Shown here: piece by piece, positions 9,057 through 24,000 of the stretch
Position numbering within the stretch: the first letter of the stretch is position 1
Layout: every line of letters starts with the position of its first letter
Source: Salisapilia sapeloensis
Lineage: Eukaryota; Oomycota; Peronosporomycetes; Peronosporales; Salisapiliaceae
Length of the DNA: 64,000 nt
Reading direction: 5' to 3'
NCBI GenBank assembly: GCA_023334545.1
Contig: JAADVB010000026.1
Span: 53,086-117,085 of the forward strand
The notes under the pieces: generated by a model
The model's database searches: none
Told to the model about the DNA's origin: nothing
The model's input: the letters and a program-made list of their open reading frames with translations, nothing else
Made by a program: the position numbers and the translations under genes

Positions 9057-12000
9057 ATGAAGGATTGGAGATCTCGAGGTCGAGTACTACTACTTCTAGC
9101 TACATGGAGCATTGTACATGCACTTGAGGTAAACTGGCAACCTGTGCAGAGCCTGAGACCTTTTGATTTGAATGGGTATTACCCTTTACGAGGTGATTGG
9201 GCGGATTATGCTTCCGTTGATACGTGCGGTAGGCGATACGTGACTACTCGGTTTCTACCACCACAGACAAGAGAAGAGCAACGATTATCTGGAACGCTCT
9301 TGGAAGAAGTGAGTAGTATACATGTACCAGTTCCGACGGATGAACTGACTCGTCGGACTGTTGGTGCATGGATTTATCTGAGTGCAAAGCATGCGCAATA
9401 TTCAGGGTATGGATTTTCATTGCGTAGAATGTAGATGTATCTTATCAGATTTATTGTGTATGTTTAGATGCATCTTATCCTATGGTTGGGGAAGTCTTTG
9501 CATTCGTCGTGACCAATGGGAGCTTTCTGGGAAACTTGTGGACGAACTTGAGGTCACGTATGGACAATGGATGTTTGTTGCCGTCGTATATGGCAATGGA
9601 ACTCTCGGAGAACAAACGAAAATATTCATTAATGGAGAGATGCACATGCTGTCACATCTAAGCTCTCCAGGCCAAGATCTATCTGATCTAGTTATTGGTG
9701 CGGAGTCGGACACGATCAAGAATGGGTTTCGAGGAAGGATAAAAGATCTTTTCCTTTACGATACCCAACTAAGTTCTGGTGAGCTACAATATCTCATGAC
9801 AACCAAATTACCATCAGTAACAGCAAATATGATGGCCTTGGAGATGTCTCCACTAAGTGGGAGATCTTTCCTACTCTTGCCACTGCCAGATATGGACCAA
9901 GCTGCTCTTAAACTAAGTATGTGGGTAGCCTTGGATGCTTATCCAGCTGATCATACAGCGCTAGTAGAATACGTTGCACTAAGCAAGTCGAAAAGACTTT
10001 CGCTTTGGGCAGAGATAGACAATTCCTCTGGATTATACCAGCTCAAGGCGACATTGCACACATACATACTTCAGAACGAAGACCGCGTATGGGAATTTCC
10101 ACGCACTCAGATAAAAGGAAGACGCCAATGGCAGCATATTGCGATTGAGTGGAGTAACGATCAAGTAGTAGTCAACATCGATAGCAACGAGCCTGTACGT
10201 TTGTACACAAAAGATCATATCAAACTCCCCACATAACACATATACGAGTAGGTTCTGATCCAAGACAGCAGCTTTAATTGGGCAGATGATGTACATGAAA
10301 TTCGCATTGGCTCCGAGAGTGTGATCGATCACGACGGGACGGACTACACGCATATAAATGAAAAGCTGCTTTCCTTTGTAGGTCAGATTGCAAAGGTGAA
10401 TCTGCTACTGAGCAACAATGAACATGACCCTGTCCGTGGATACTGGAGCCTACGACATACTAACTCCCCGCTTGTATTCGAAAACGAATTGGCGATGCCG
10501 AACGTAGCACTCAACCTCCAAGTCCGATTCATATCTTATCCATACAAGACATCGCTTGGGTCGCTCCTATTCAGTGAGGTATATTCCAATATGCCAAAAG
10601 ACCCTATCGAATCGGACTCCAGCGATGATAACTTTATCAGACTGCCAACCGTAAGGGAACTCGTCCCACGCGCCGGATTCAGCGCTGAGTCGTACAATGT
10701 TGCCGTCCATGGCGATAATTTAGATGGACTGGTCTCGCCTTTCAGTAGAATCCTCTGTGCGTTCGGAGACCTTACGCAGACACCAGCTACAGTGCTTAAC
10801 GATACGATCTTGGAATGTACTATACCAGCGACAAAGGTCGAAAACACTGTACAGTCTTTAGACTTGTCACTTTCAACAGCAAATTTCCAAAAGATGCATA
10901 CAACAATGACATTTATGAGCATCCCTCCGCCAACACTTACTGAAATTCGACCTAGCAAACTACTTGCTGGAACCTTTGTTACCTTAACTATTAAAGGATT
11001 TCAATTCTATGAACAAGTGAACTACTACGTACGTATAGGTATGCATGCCGAATGTCGGGCAGAGCGAATTGACACGACAACACTGAAATGTCAAGTTGTT
11101 GCACCGAGTAGTGACAGTGTCGTTACCGTTGGGATATCTGTAGACGGTGACAGCTATAGAGACTCTTCTGTACGTGCTTTCGTAAGACAAGCACTCGATA
11201 ACTATGTCGAAGTATCACCACGAGCTATACCTCACGACAGTCAAGTTCCAATCACTGTCTGTGGTGGCAACTTTGCCGATGATCTAACTTGCACATGGAC
11301 GTGTGACAGCAAAGTTTCCTCCTCATCTGCTAAAATTCTTTCGTCTTCGTGTATTATTTGCCAATCTCCATCACCAACAAAGACAGATATGTGCACTTTA
11401 CAAGTAAAGGAGGAAGGCTATGAGTACGTTTATGCTTCAGCTACAGTCGAATTGTACATTCCACCTCAACTTCATAGCGCAAAGCTTGTCGACGATGTAT
11501 TTCCACCCGAAGTACATCTACGAGGCAGGAACTTTGATGGTAAATGGGGGTTCTCTTGTCGATATGAAAAGCAACTAGCTATTCCAGGAACAGTACAAAA
11601 TAGTACAAGTGCAACGTGTTCTTTTCCTGCTACTTCAATACAACAGTACTTGGAAGAATACGATATATCCGTCCAAGTATCGAATAACGGACTGCACTAT
11701 GCGGAAGACAAGAGTAGTATGAAAGTAGCTCCCAAGTCATTCGTGACATCCTTACATCCAAAACTAGTGCTCCCAAGTACCAACTTGAATGTCATGGTAG
11801 AAGGATTCCATATCCCTACACAAGATGTACGTTGCTCATTTGACGCTCCCATTGACACCAATCATCTACCAGAGCCAAACTCATTCTTTCAGTGCAACAT
11901 GAATACAATAGATAAGACGGGAGTACTTGAGGTAGTAGATACTAGGTCAAAATATCTTCCAGATCTCTCGTCTCCACTTTCTATTCATGTACTGGAGTAT

Positions 12001-15000
12001 GCAGTGCTTTATCATGTGCATCCGAACGAAGGAGCTGCAGGTGGACATACTGATGTGCTGATCGAAGGCACTGGATTCTCTCAATTTCATGATTTGCAGT
12101 GCGTCTTTGGGAATCAGGAAACGCCAGCGATAATTGTTGATGATGCTAGAGTTTTCTGTACGGCACCTTCGAGCCAAGTGAAGGAGGTGGAGCTGTATGT
12201 CCAATGGGAAGGGGAAGGTGCTTCATTCAACACACTGCCTTTTGTCTATCGAGTATCACCAGTCTTCACGGATATCCATCCATCGTATGGTGTCGTACAA
12301 GGTGGATCGACAATTGAAGTGTATGGAAGTGCATTCAACCCATCCGACGTATACTTCTGTCAGTTTGGTAGTGATAGCATACAGACAGAGTACCTGAGTT
12401 CTACCAACTTGCAGCTGCAAGTACCTCCATCGCCATGGCGTGTCGGAGAAGGAACCGTATCGTGCTTTGCGAGTGGCGTCGTAACAGCATCAGTGACGTT
12501 CAACTTCACATACGTTCCGAGTCCTATGCTCTATCAAGTCAGTCCTGCATTCGGTTCCGATACCACACCTACTCGCTTGTACTTGTTTGGGAGTAGCTTT
12601 ACGCCATCACTACCACTGTATTGTCGTATTGGAGATGTAATGTCACTTGCAAATGTGACGTCGATGACATCAGCTGAGTGTCTTGCTACCCCTCAAGCAG
12701 TTGGGCCTGTGGATGTGACAGTAAGCTTGGATAACGCAGCTGTACTATCACTACAAACGTGCTCTCGTTGCTTTCGCTTTATCCGTGATCCAAAGGTCTT
12801 GGAGGTATATCCGCCGATTGGGAGTGATCTAGGCAATACGCTATTAGTACTTCGAGGTGCGCACTTCCCAGAGGTATCAGAGCTCAGTTGTATTTTTTTC
12901 ACTCAGAATGCTTTGCTGACGCATACAACGATCGGAGTTCGTCTAAATGATGAAAGCGTCAAGTGTTTAACGCCTGCGATGAGTCCAGGACATTACAGTC
13001 TTCACATTCAATTCGGTAACGAAGCGATATCTTCTTCAATTGATTTTCTCTCCGCAGGTATTGCTTTCCTCTAAAAAGTCAATGATTTTAGTGATAGCTA
13101 ATCTGCTTTGTAGCTAATCCTCGTATCACCTTACTTGACCCGTCAAGTGGGGTTGAAGGGAAGAAGACTGTACTCATGATAAAAGGAGAGGGATTTATCG
13201 AGTCCGATTCATTCAGATGTCAGGTAGGCAGATCACTTATTCCAGGGGCTGTGCTGAATAGCACGAACGCTGAATGTTACGTTCCAGCTTTACCAAGCGG
13301 AACGTATAGCATACAAGTAAGCAATAACGATGTGGAGTATACGAGAGAGGCAGTAGACCTCAAGATATATTCGATTATGACTGTTGACTACGTCACCCCA
13401 GTTGTCGGCTTTACCGGGCAAGATGTCATGGTCAGCATCATTGGTCGCCACTTTGCTCTTGCAAGACCAGTATCGATAAAGATTACATCGACTGGCATCA
13501 CACTCCCATGTGAATATATCAGTGAAACGCTGTCACAATGCATAATATCTGCATTTGATCACGACTCGGACATGACATCCACTCGATTAATTGTGTTAGA
13601 TCGTACTTCCATGGACATGCTATTCGAAACAGCATTTGACTCGTATCCGCCGCTAGATATATCTAGCATATACCCTGGAGTCGTAACTGGAGATGAGCAT
13701 GTCGTCGTTGAGATGGAAGATTCGCTCATTTCTGGTGCTAGAATTCCAACGGAAAGAGTATACTGTCTCACAGAGACAGTATCCACCCGATCGATTCCTA
13801 TTGACGATACGAAGGTTTTTTGCTACCTTCCGAGTCGCATGCCTGGTACATCTACGATTCAAGTATGCTACGACGGATTCGTCTGTTCTGAAAAGTTCCA
13901 AATCGAATATGCACAAGTTCCAAAGCTACTTAATGTATTTCCACAAGCAGGGTATGAAGATGGTGGTCTCCAACTTACTCTCACAGGTCGTAACTTTCCG
14001 CTTACTGGACATACTTCATGCTACTTTGGAGATATCCGATCGACAGGAACGATCGTGAATCAAACGATTATACACTGCGAAACGCCATCGCATGTAGCAG
14101 ACTGTCTTCCACTTGCTTTAGAAATTAATAACAAGAGGTATATTAGCGACGAAGCTACCTTTTGTTTCGAAGTCAAGCCATTGATGACAAGCATTCAACC
14201 ATATGCTGGGTCAGAAGATGGAAATAGTCACGTCTTGATCCATGGACAACAATTCAATCTAGCTGGAACTTACCTATGCGTCTTTGGCTCGATCGAAGTA
14301 CCTGCCTTAGTGCTTTCAACAGTTCAATTGCTTTGCACGACACCGCCTCATGCTTCAGGTTCTGTACAAGTGAGCTTTAAGAGAGTAGGTATACCTTCCT
14401 TCGATGTACAATACCAGACGTACGAGTACCGTCCACCTCCAATCGTAACGTCGATCATGCCTGAGTTCGGCGTCAAGGAAGGTAACTACGACATTATCAT
14501 TCATGGAAGTCACTTCATAAATAATCCGGATCTGTATTGTCGCCTTGGTATGTTGGATATGATCCGAGCGGAGTGGATAGCAGAGAGTAAAGTGCGTTGT
14601 CGAGTCCCACCTTTAGACCCAGGACGGATGGCTCTATCTATCACTACGAACGGACAGGACTTTTCGAACGATAGCATTTGGTTCGAGGTAGTTCCACAAC
14701 CGACTCTTGTATCTTTCTCACCTACGACAGTGCAATGGATGGATGACTTAACCTTATTGATACAAGGAACAGACTTTCGTAATTCGACTGGCCTTCGATG
14801 CTTACTTGGAGAAGAAGTAATTGATGCAGTCTACATCTCTAGCTCCATTATCGAATGCTTTGTAACGGCGCTAGGTACAAGCACAATGAGTGTTGGTTTC
14901 ATCGACATGGACGTTGCCATGCAAGTCCAGTATGCTCCAAAAACGTTGAACATTGAACAGGTACAAGCTTGGACAAGCTCTCCGTCCATTGGATCCGTAG

Positions 15001-18000
15001 GAGGCGGTACACTCGTTTCTCTTCAACCGACAAGTGCTGTCGGTACATTATTAGCTGGGGAGTACTTGTGTCAATTTTGCGATATAGATAAAGTCTGCTC
15101 GAACACAACGGCAGTCGCTATCGTCATTAGCCCATCCGAATTAAAGTGTCGAACTCCACCTTGGCATGGGCAAGCCACGAAAGGAATGCTACATGTCCAC
15201 TCCATTGATAAAAGTGAAGGGAAAACGGATATTATAGCTCCATTCTACTATCACAGCTCTATGCAGGTCTTATCTCTCGATCCAGAGGTTGGCCTGGAAG
15301 ACGGAGGAACAGTAGTTACCATCACAGGTCAAGGATTCCGTCGAGTCAACGGACTGCACTGCGTTTTAAATAATCATCACTTCATCCAAGGCGTATACAT
15401 CGCAGGAGATAGAATGGCATGTACGATGCCAAAGAAGATGGATGCGACACCATTTGTATCTATTGCTGTATCACTAAATGGTATCGACGTGTCCACTACA
15501 ACTCTTCGTTTTGAATATGTAGCGAAACCTTCCGTGTGGCAAGTCATCCCTTCCTCTGCTCCAGCTTCCCAACAAGTAACAGTAAAGCTTCTAGGATCAA
15601 ACTTTGTTACCGGTGCTGGCGCGAGTTGCTTTTTTGATACAACTAAAGTAGCTGCGACCGTCTTATCGTCTACAGAAGCGATCTGTCACCTTCCTCCACG
15701 AGCAGAAACTTTCGAAACGATGATGATGCGGTACTCACCAAACGGTCAGGAGTTCTCATCCGAACCTGTATACTTTTATTCCTATGTTCAACCACATCTA
15801 AAGGAAGTAGTTCCGCGCATTGGTACAGTATCAGGTGGTACAAAGCTGACGTTTCTTCTTGATAATGTTATCCCACAGCCATTACCTACAGACGTTCATT
15901 GTTTAATCGGGGAGAGGTTGGTACGAGGTAGAGTCGAAGATCCGAGTCATGTTACTTGCATGACACCCGCAGCTTCTAGTCCAGGTAAAGTCGCGATACA
16001 CTTGAGTCTCAATCGGCACAACTTCCTCGAACTACCTCCATATTGGTACGTTAATGAACCTCAGGTTACCGCCTTATCTCCCTTCATGGCATTTGCTGGT
16101 CAGCGTACCAAGGTTACTATTACTGGTTCGAATTTCCCTCGTTTGTCAACACTTGCATGTCAGTTCGGAGAAACAGATATCACCGAGGCAGAGTGGAAAT
16201 CCTCTTCGACTGTCGTATGTGAAGCACCTTCACACACACCAAAAATTGTATCCTTACGGTTTTCTGTGAATCGCATTGACTTTAAGACTAGCAACGTCAC
16301 GTTTGAATACAGAAAAGGCATGTCCAAGGTGATGTATAGTCCCTCATCCGGTCCAACGACAGGTGGAACGCTTCTTACGATTGAAACTACTGGAGAAACC
16401 GCTCGATGCACAAAACTTGCATGTCAATTCGATATCATAACAGTGCCTGCATGGAAAAAGAGCGAAGCTATTTTAGTTTGCTCATCTCCAAGTCACGATA
16501 AAGCTGGTTCTGTAAGTGTAGCTGTCATGTGCGAGTCAAATATGGTACTGCAGCTGCATCCTATATTCGAGTACTATTCTTCGCCAACTCTACTCCATGT
16601 CTTTCCATGGTCTATCCCATTCAACATCCCGTCTCATTTAACACTAGTTGGAGAGAGCTTTGCTATTGACCAAGTGATTTATTGTCGCTTTGATCAGTCT
16701 GTGATTGAACCTGGCATCGTGCTAAACTCCACAGCCGTCCAGTGTCGAGTACCAATGGAAGTATTCGTACCTGGACGTCAGTACTTGACTGTTGATCTGT
16801 CGAGAAACGGACAAGACTTCACGACAGATAGTGTTAGCGTCAAGATCACACCTCAGCTTCGAATTGCGAGTGTCGAGCCTGTGGATATCGTCGTCGGTAG
16901 ACAGCAGTCGATCACGATCTATACGCTACATCCAGTTGACTCGCTGCATCCAATGTGCCGACTAGGTGAGACGTACGCAGTCTCAGCTACTGTCGTTACG
17001 CCAACTAGCATCAAATGCTTGCTTCCGCTCATGTATCGTACGAACAACGTAAAATTGTTCTTGTCAACGAATGGTGTCGACTACACGGATGTTCAAGACA
17101 TTTCCATTCATCAACTGCCTCAAGTATCTCCTGATCAACATGGAGGTGGAACATTTGATGGTGGTGAAATGTTCACTGTAAAAGGCAGAGATTTCTTTTC
17201 CGGATTAAAACTCTTTTGTGTATTCATGGGAAGTGAGAGCGAAGCCATGGTGATCAGTACGACTGAAATTTCCTGTAAAGTACCATCATTTCATGTAACC
17301 TTGCTGACTAGTAGTCCAGTGGGACCTGTACAAGCTGACGTTCGTATTCTCATGGTCATTGGTGATGAATACGTGCAGTTACATAAGAGCGGTGATATCC
17401 ATTGGATGTACTACCCTCGTACAACTGTCCTCGACGTGTCTCCACGACATATCTTTCACTCTACACCAACGACAATATCGGTTGATGTATCCAGTGCTAT
17501 TGCACCGTGGGTTAATGCTATTATGGTTGATGGAAATGAAGTCGAACCAACTTCCATTGATCTGCTGCACTCGTACCAAACAGCTACAGGCACTAAGGTA
17601 GAACTTAGCGTCGTTTTCCCAGAGCCAATGTCGTATTATCTTCAGCTCCGATACACGGACGGTGTCAGGATTGGTGAACCATTCGTCATAACAGCACATG
17701 AACATATTGCTGTCCATAACTTGGCGCCAACGTCAGGTCCGCAGTATGGTGGAACGCTCGTGACTGTCGAGATATCTGGCATTAACTTGCTGACAGAGAT
17801 CGTCCACTGTATCTTCGGACAGGATAAAGCTGTGGCTACGTCTGTGAATATGTCTCACGTCATGTGTGTGTCTCCACCATCGCATGCTACCGACGCAGTC
17901 GTATTTGGTCTTGAAGTGGAAGATGGACCTGTGTTCTTTTCAACACATCGCTATTCTTATCTACAGAATCCAACACTTCTGTCGATCTTCCCAGAGGATA

Positions 18001-21000
18001 TTCGAAATGGACATAACTCTACCTTGCAGCTATATGGCAACAACCTTCCTGTCAAAACATGCAAAAGTGCATCCTGTCAAATCGGCCAAGTAAGAGTGAG
18101 TGGAAAGTTGATCAGTGGTGAAGAAGCAATTTGCTATTTGACATTGATTCAACCTGGAACATACAGTGTATCTTTATGGTGTGGAAGTGATCAATTCGAA
18201 ATAAAGACTCAACAGTTACGAGTATTGGATGCATTACGTGTGACCAAGATCTTGCCTCCGCAAGTCCCTATTAACTCAACAACGGACATTATCATCCTGG
18301 GTAGAAACTTCCTTGGGTACACTGATGTGAGATGCAGCTTTGGTGAAGAAGTAGCGGTAGTGAATGCAGAAGTACTGGATAATTCTCGAGTGCATTGTCA
18401 AGTTCCAAAGATGACGTCTCAAGTAATCATGACTGTATCTCTTACAGCCAGTCGCACGTCCAGCAACGCCTTACTTCTTCCAATCATTGCGCCTTTGCTG
18501 TTAGAATCACTTACGCCGTTGTTCGGAACTGCGGACGGTGGCTCGAATGTTGTGATAAACACAAAGAACACTGTACTAGGAAAGCACAGCAACATCTATT
18601 GTAACTTTGGAACAGAACAAGTCCCAGCTATCATTGTATCTGCAAACCAAATCGAATGCATATCGCCACCTCATACTCCAGGCATCCTCCACGTGACTAT
18701 CTCGGGCGATGCAAGTTCTGCGGAGGGAGCCTACTTGGTATATAGATACGTTGATAATGTGCTTATCGCAGAGCTTGCACCAAGCATCGCGTCTGTAAAC
18801 AACGGGCAGTCGTTCCTACTTACACTTTCATCCGATATTTCCAGTATACGCAGCATAGCTAGACCTTATTGTCTAGTCGATTCGATACGCGCCAACGCTG
18901 AGATTGTTTCAGGGATAGAAGTCATATGCCGCACTATGCATGGTCTAGTAGCAGGACGAAGCACACTTCAGCTATCTCTAAACGGAAAAGATCTTCTACA
19001 AGGCTCGCAGTCGTTTGTAGCTGTCGATCACCAACGTATCATGCACGTAGATCCTTCCGTTGGAAGCTCAGAAGGTGGAACGCACATTACACTCACCTTA
19101 GACAAATATTTGGAGCCTTCAGCGGCATATGAATGTCAGTTTAGATCTGCCACAAGAGAGCAAGTATCTCGTGCGGTCGTCAGCAGCTCCAAGTCCATCA
19201 TTTGTACAAGTCCTCCTAATCCGCAACTTGGAAGCACATTCATAGATGTCTTGCATAATGGAACGAGAATAACTTATGATGCAGCAACCTTCCGATATAT
19301 CCACGTACCTGTTCTAAGCTCTCTGCGTCCATCTACGATACAAGCGGTCAAGACTGGAACCATATCTTTAGTAGGCAATAACTTTGACAGCAGTGTCAAC
19401 TACTACTGTGAGATCGGTGCAACAAGTCGAGGGAGAGTTCGTGTCATAAGTCCATCTTTGCTGGAATGTAACTACTCTGAAGTAAGCCCTGGAAACTACA
19501 GCGTTTCTATATCTTGGAACGATCAAGAACGCTTTTACCTATCAGACAAGCTCCACGTTTCAACTGAAGTGTCTGTAAATTCAATAGCTCCTTTACATGG
19601 TGATCCAAAGCTACAAAATACTATTCGCATCATGGGCATTGGATTTGTATCATCTGCGAACTACTACTGCCGTCTGGATAAAGCCACAGTAGTCGCGAGT
19701 TTTATATCTACTTCTTGGATCGAATGCACGATACCTCCTTTCGATAAGAATACTTTATTCGAATACTGTACACCAGTAAACGTCTTGGTCGATTTAGAAG
19801 TGATATCTACTTCACATCGCTTCTGTTTCATCGAGCCACCATCGCTATCCAGTGTTATGCCTAGTGCCTCGAGCTTGGAGGGTGGGAATAGTATTAGCAT
19901 AGCTGGCGTCTACAACAGCTCGTTGGAGTACGAATGTGTTTTCGACACACTTCCAGTTAAGGCGGTGCTACATGATAATGGAGACGTTTTGCGATGCATA
20001 ACGCCAGAGATCTCACTCTCCACCACATCCAATATTTACGTCCAAGTCCATGATAGCAATATTCGATCAGAAGCCTTTCTGTTGAAACGCTTCGAGCAAC
20101 CAAATATACTGGATATATCTCCGTCGACTCTTCGATCATCAGGTGGAGAATCGCTCTTTATCCATGGTGAAAATCTTGCTGGCACAGGACAAGCTTTTAT
20201 TCAGATTGGACATGATACGACTGTAGCATGCCATATCATCTCATCACGATTAGTAGAATGTGTCGCACCTCCACATAGCTCCGGATATGCACTTGTGATG
20301 CTATCGATCAACAAATACGATTATATTAACAGCCAACTGGTTGTTTACTATGTAGATGATTTAGAAGCGCTCGTCGTTTCTCCCAGTATAGTGTCTTCCG
20401 AGGGAAGTACAACGCTCCATATATCGCTCGAGTTGAAGCATACAGGATTTGCTGCCGAGTGTCTCTTCCTTACAGACAGAAATGAATTAATTCAGCCTGC
20501 ATCAGTCGATTGGAAGCTACGTAGTGCTACATGCAGAACACCGTCATTTCTAAAGACGACTGTCGTCACCGTTGGTATGATTCTAGATGGCAAAATTCGC
20601 CTTTACGCAAGCTCTGTGCTGAAAGTGATCAAACCACCTTCTATCACCTCCATCTCTCCACTGATAGTGTCAAGTGCAGGGGAGACACCGATAACAATTT
20701 GTGGGGATCACTTTGAGAACGTTCAGCACTGTGTATTCAATCAAAAGGCATATATTAAAGTCCAAGACTCTCAGCCAGGATGCATTACATGCCAAGCGTC
20801 ACCTTCGTCTGACTTTGGTAAGAACGTTCAAGCAGTTTCTGTAAGCATTGCTGTAGATGATCACATTCGTTCCAATGAGATTGTATTGTCGTACTACCCT
20901 CCTGTCGAGATCCAACAAGTCATTGCACGCAAGACTGCTGGTCCGTCACGGATATTCACAGTCATTGGGTATAACTTTAAAGCAACCAAGGAGTTTCATT

Positions 21001-24000
21001 GTCGCATTGGTGAGGTGGTCTCATCTAGAGCAATCTTAAAGAGTGAAAACAGAGTAGAATGTGATATGCCTGTCGAAAGGATGATCAACGCTAGCCTTGG
21101 CGTTACCCTCAACGGAGTGGACTTCGCTGACTTTAAGCTAGACGAACAAGAGGACGCTTACGTTGCCATAGACGCCATTGTACCCTCCAATGGTCCTCGA
21201 CAAGGTGGCACGCAGGTCACTGTACATCTCTACAACGCACAAGCTTTGTATCAAATGGATGGTATTGTTAGCTACTGTGCTTTTGGAGAGCACAAAGTTC
21301 GCGCAGCACTTGAGAAAGATACTTTTACCTGTACCTCACCGGCATCGATAGACATTGGTGCCGCTGATTTCCAATTCCTTTGGATACAACAGAATTCTTT
21401 GCAACAAGAATATGCTCTACTGCCTGTTCATTTTGAATACGAGGAACTCCCGCTGCTGTCAGAGATTGTTGTGCATACGGATGATGCAACTGGAAGCCCA
21501 TTCGTTTATCTCTATGGCGATCATTTCAAACCAACGATGTCAGTGCGTCTAGGTACAGCCAGCGGTGTTTGGGGTGTAACGGCTAGTCAAGCGTCGACCA
21601 ACATGCTTGTAGTCTCTGATTTAGATCAACGTTTATCAGGAGCAGTTGCCATTTCCATCTCTACAAATGGTATTGATTATAGTCCTTCTCTCACATACTA
21701 CTTCCATCCGTATGCTAGTATCATCTCTGTGGTACCTGAAGAAATAGTTATCGACGACGCTCTGCAGTCATTTACTATAACAGTTCATGGATACGGATTT
21801 GAGGAATACATGCATGAAGCCATATTGTGCATTGTTGGAGAAGAACCCCCTTCGGTTGCAACGTTGGTTTCTGATACAAGGCTAGTGTGTCAAATACCGA
21901 GGTTGCCTGTTGGAGACTACCAATTCCAGCTTTCACTAAATGGTCATCACTTTAATAGTAACGAGAAACGATTGCTGTACAGAGAATCTGTAATGCTGTA
22001 TGGAATAGCGCCGTCGTATGGAGATGTCGGTGGTGGGACTCAAGTTACTATCCATGGGTCTGGCATCGATAGGAACTCGTCTAGCTTGTACTGCTACTTT
22101 GGCAGTCGATCATCTGAGCTGATCTCTATAAATGCTACAAGTGCAGTCTGCTATAGTCCTCCTCGCATGGATATAGGACCCGTGCCGTTCTTACTTGGTT
22201 TCATTAATGGCCAAACCTTGTCCAGTACGATCCCAATGGACTTTACGTATACTATGCGACCATCTATCTCTTCCGTGTACCCGGACACTATTATCGTTGA
22301 CCAAGTACATGTGATACGTGTGTCTGGGCAGAACTTTATCAACTCGCCAGTCTTGACATGTAAAATCGGAGACTCAACCATTTCTGCAAGCTACGTATCG
22401 TCTACAGAGATACAATGCCAAGGAAAGGTGTCGAGAGAAGCTTCAAGCGATGATGTACGAAGTCTACAAGTATCGAACAACGGATATGACTTCCCACCTA
22501 GTGAAAGCAGCATTTATCTCTTAAAGCCAATCGCAATAAGTGCGATGTATCCGTCTCGTGGACGTGTGAATGAAGAAAACGATGTAGTCATATGTGGTAG
22601 CGGGTTCCCGATCTCCAAACGTCTATCCTGCATGGTAGGTGAAAGCTTTATCGTTGAGGCACTGGCGCTATCAAACGTATGTATCCAATGCACATTCCCA
22701 TCATTCCGATACCCTACAAGAGTCCAAGTCATGTTCTCGGTAAATGGCGTCACGTATACGGATACCAGTCTGCCTTATACATACGAAGCAGAACCTATCT
22801 TATACAGCATCTATCCAAAGCTAGGTGCAATCGATGGTGGTACTCTTGTGCAAGTATATGGAGACGGCTTTACTTCATCCATGCCACTTTACTGTGTCTT
22901 TGGTGGAGTCGTCAGTCAAGCTGTCTATAGCTCTCCAACTGAACTCATTTGTGTATCCCCTCCAGCTATACCTGCGACTCCAAACACTGTCATTGTCTCT
23001 GTTTCTAAATTTACCGATGGAACGCAGCCTTCCGTTAACTTTAGTCCTGACGTTGATGAAGATGTAACGTTCACCTATGTCAACCTTCCAGCGCTCAACT
23101 CTTTCAGTCCAACGTTGACGCTTTGGAAAAAGCCCGTGCGTGTATGTGTCTGGACGACAGGTATGGAGATAACCGCGACTTCTGCTTGCAGGTTTGGGGA
23201 TATCAACGTTCCGATTGAGAGGGGGCAAGATGTAGACTTTGCGGAAGTTTGCTGCATGTCTCCTGAGCTACCCGTCGGAGATTATGTGCTGGAGGTGTCG
23301 AGTAATGGCCAGGACTTTAGTCAATCGAATCAAGTCTTTAGTGTCATGCCAGCTCCGCTTGTAACTACAACACAGTTGCATAACTCAAGTCGACACCTTT
23401 TGAGTATTTCTGGCAAGGACGTAGCTCAGATGGGTGATATCGACTGTCTGTTTTCTAATAGCCGAGTACGTGCAGTTGCTGTCACACCGATAGATGTAGA
23501 GTGTATTGCTCCTGAAGGTTTACCCATGTCAGAGCTTGAACAAGTTCTCGTGGTGTCTAGTAATGCAGTACACATTCAGGACACTTCCCTTGCTACTGTC
23601 ATCTCCACAAGTCCTACGGTCGGAGGAGCAAATGGTGGGACACTAGTTGAGGTACATGTAGACAAGCCACTGGAAGGCGATGACGTCATGTGCGTATTTG
23701 GAGAAATTGAATCTCCAGCGAATGTTACGAGCGGTACGAGCGTAGTCTGCCTGTCTCCATCTTATCTCCCAGGTTCCGTTCTCGTCCGCCTTCGTGTTAT
23801 CCTCGACGCCTACAATCAGAGTTCTCTCGAAACAACTTCAGTTACCGAGTTCACCTATCATGAAAACTTGTCTATTGACAGTTGCTCACCGACGCATGGT
23901 CCGCTAGGAGGAGGGACTAGGATCGAGCTGTATGGACGCTCATTTGTAGAAAAAATGACGTGTAGATTCGATATCTTCATCCCTCATTTGGATAAAGTTA

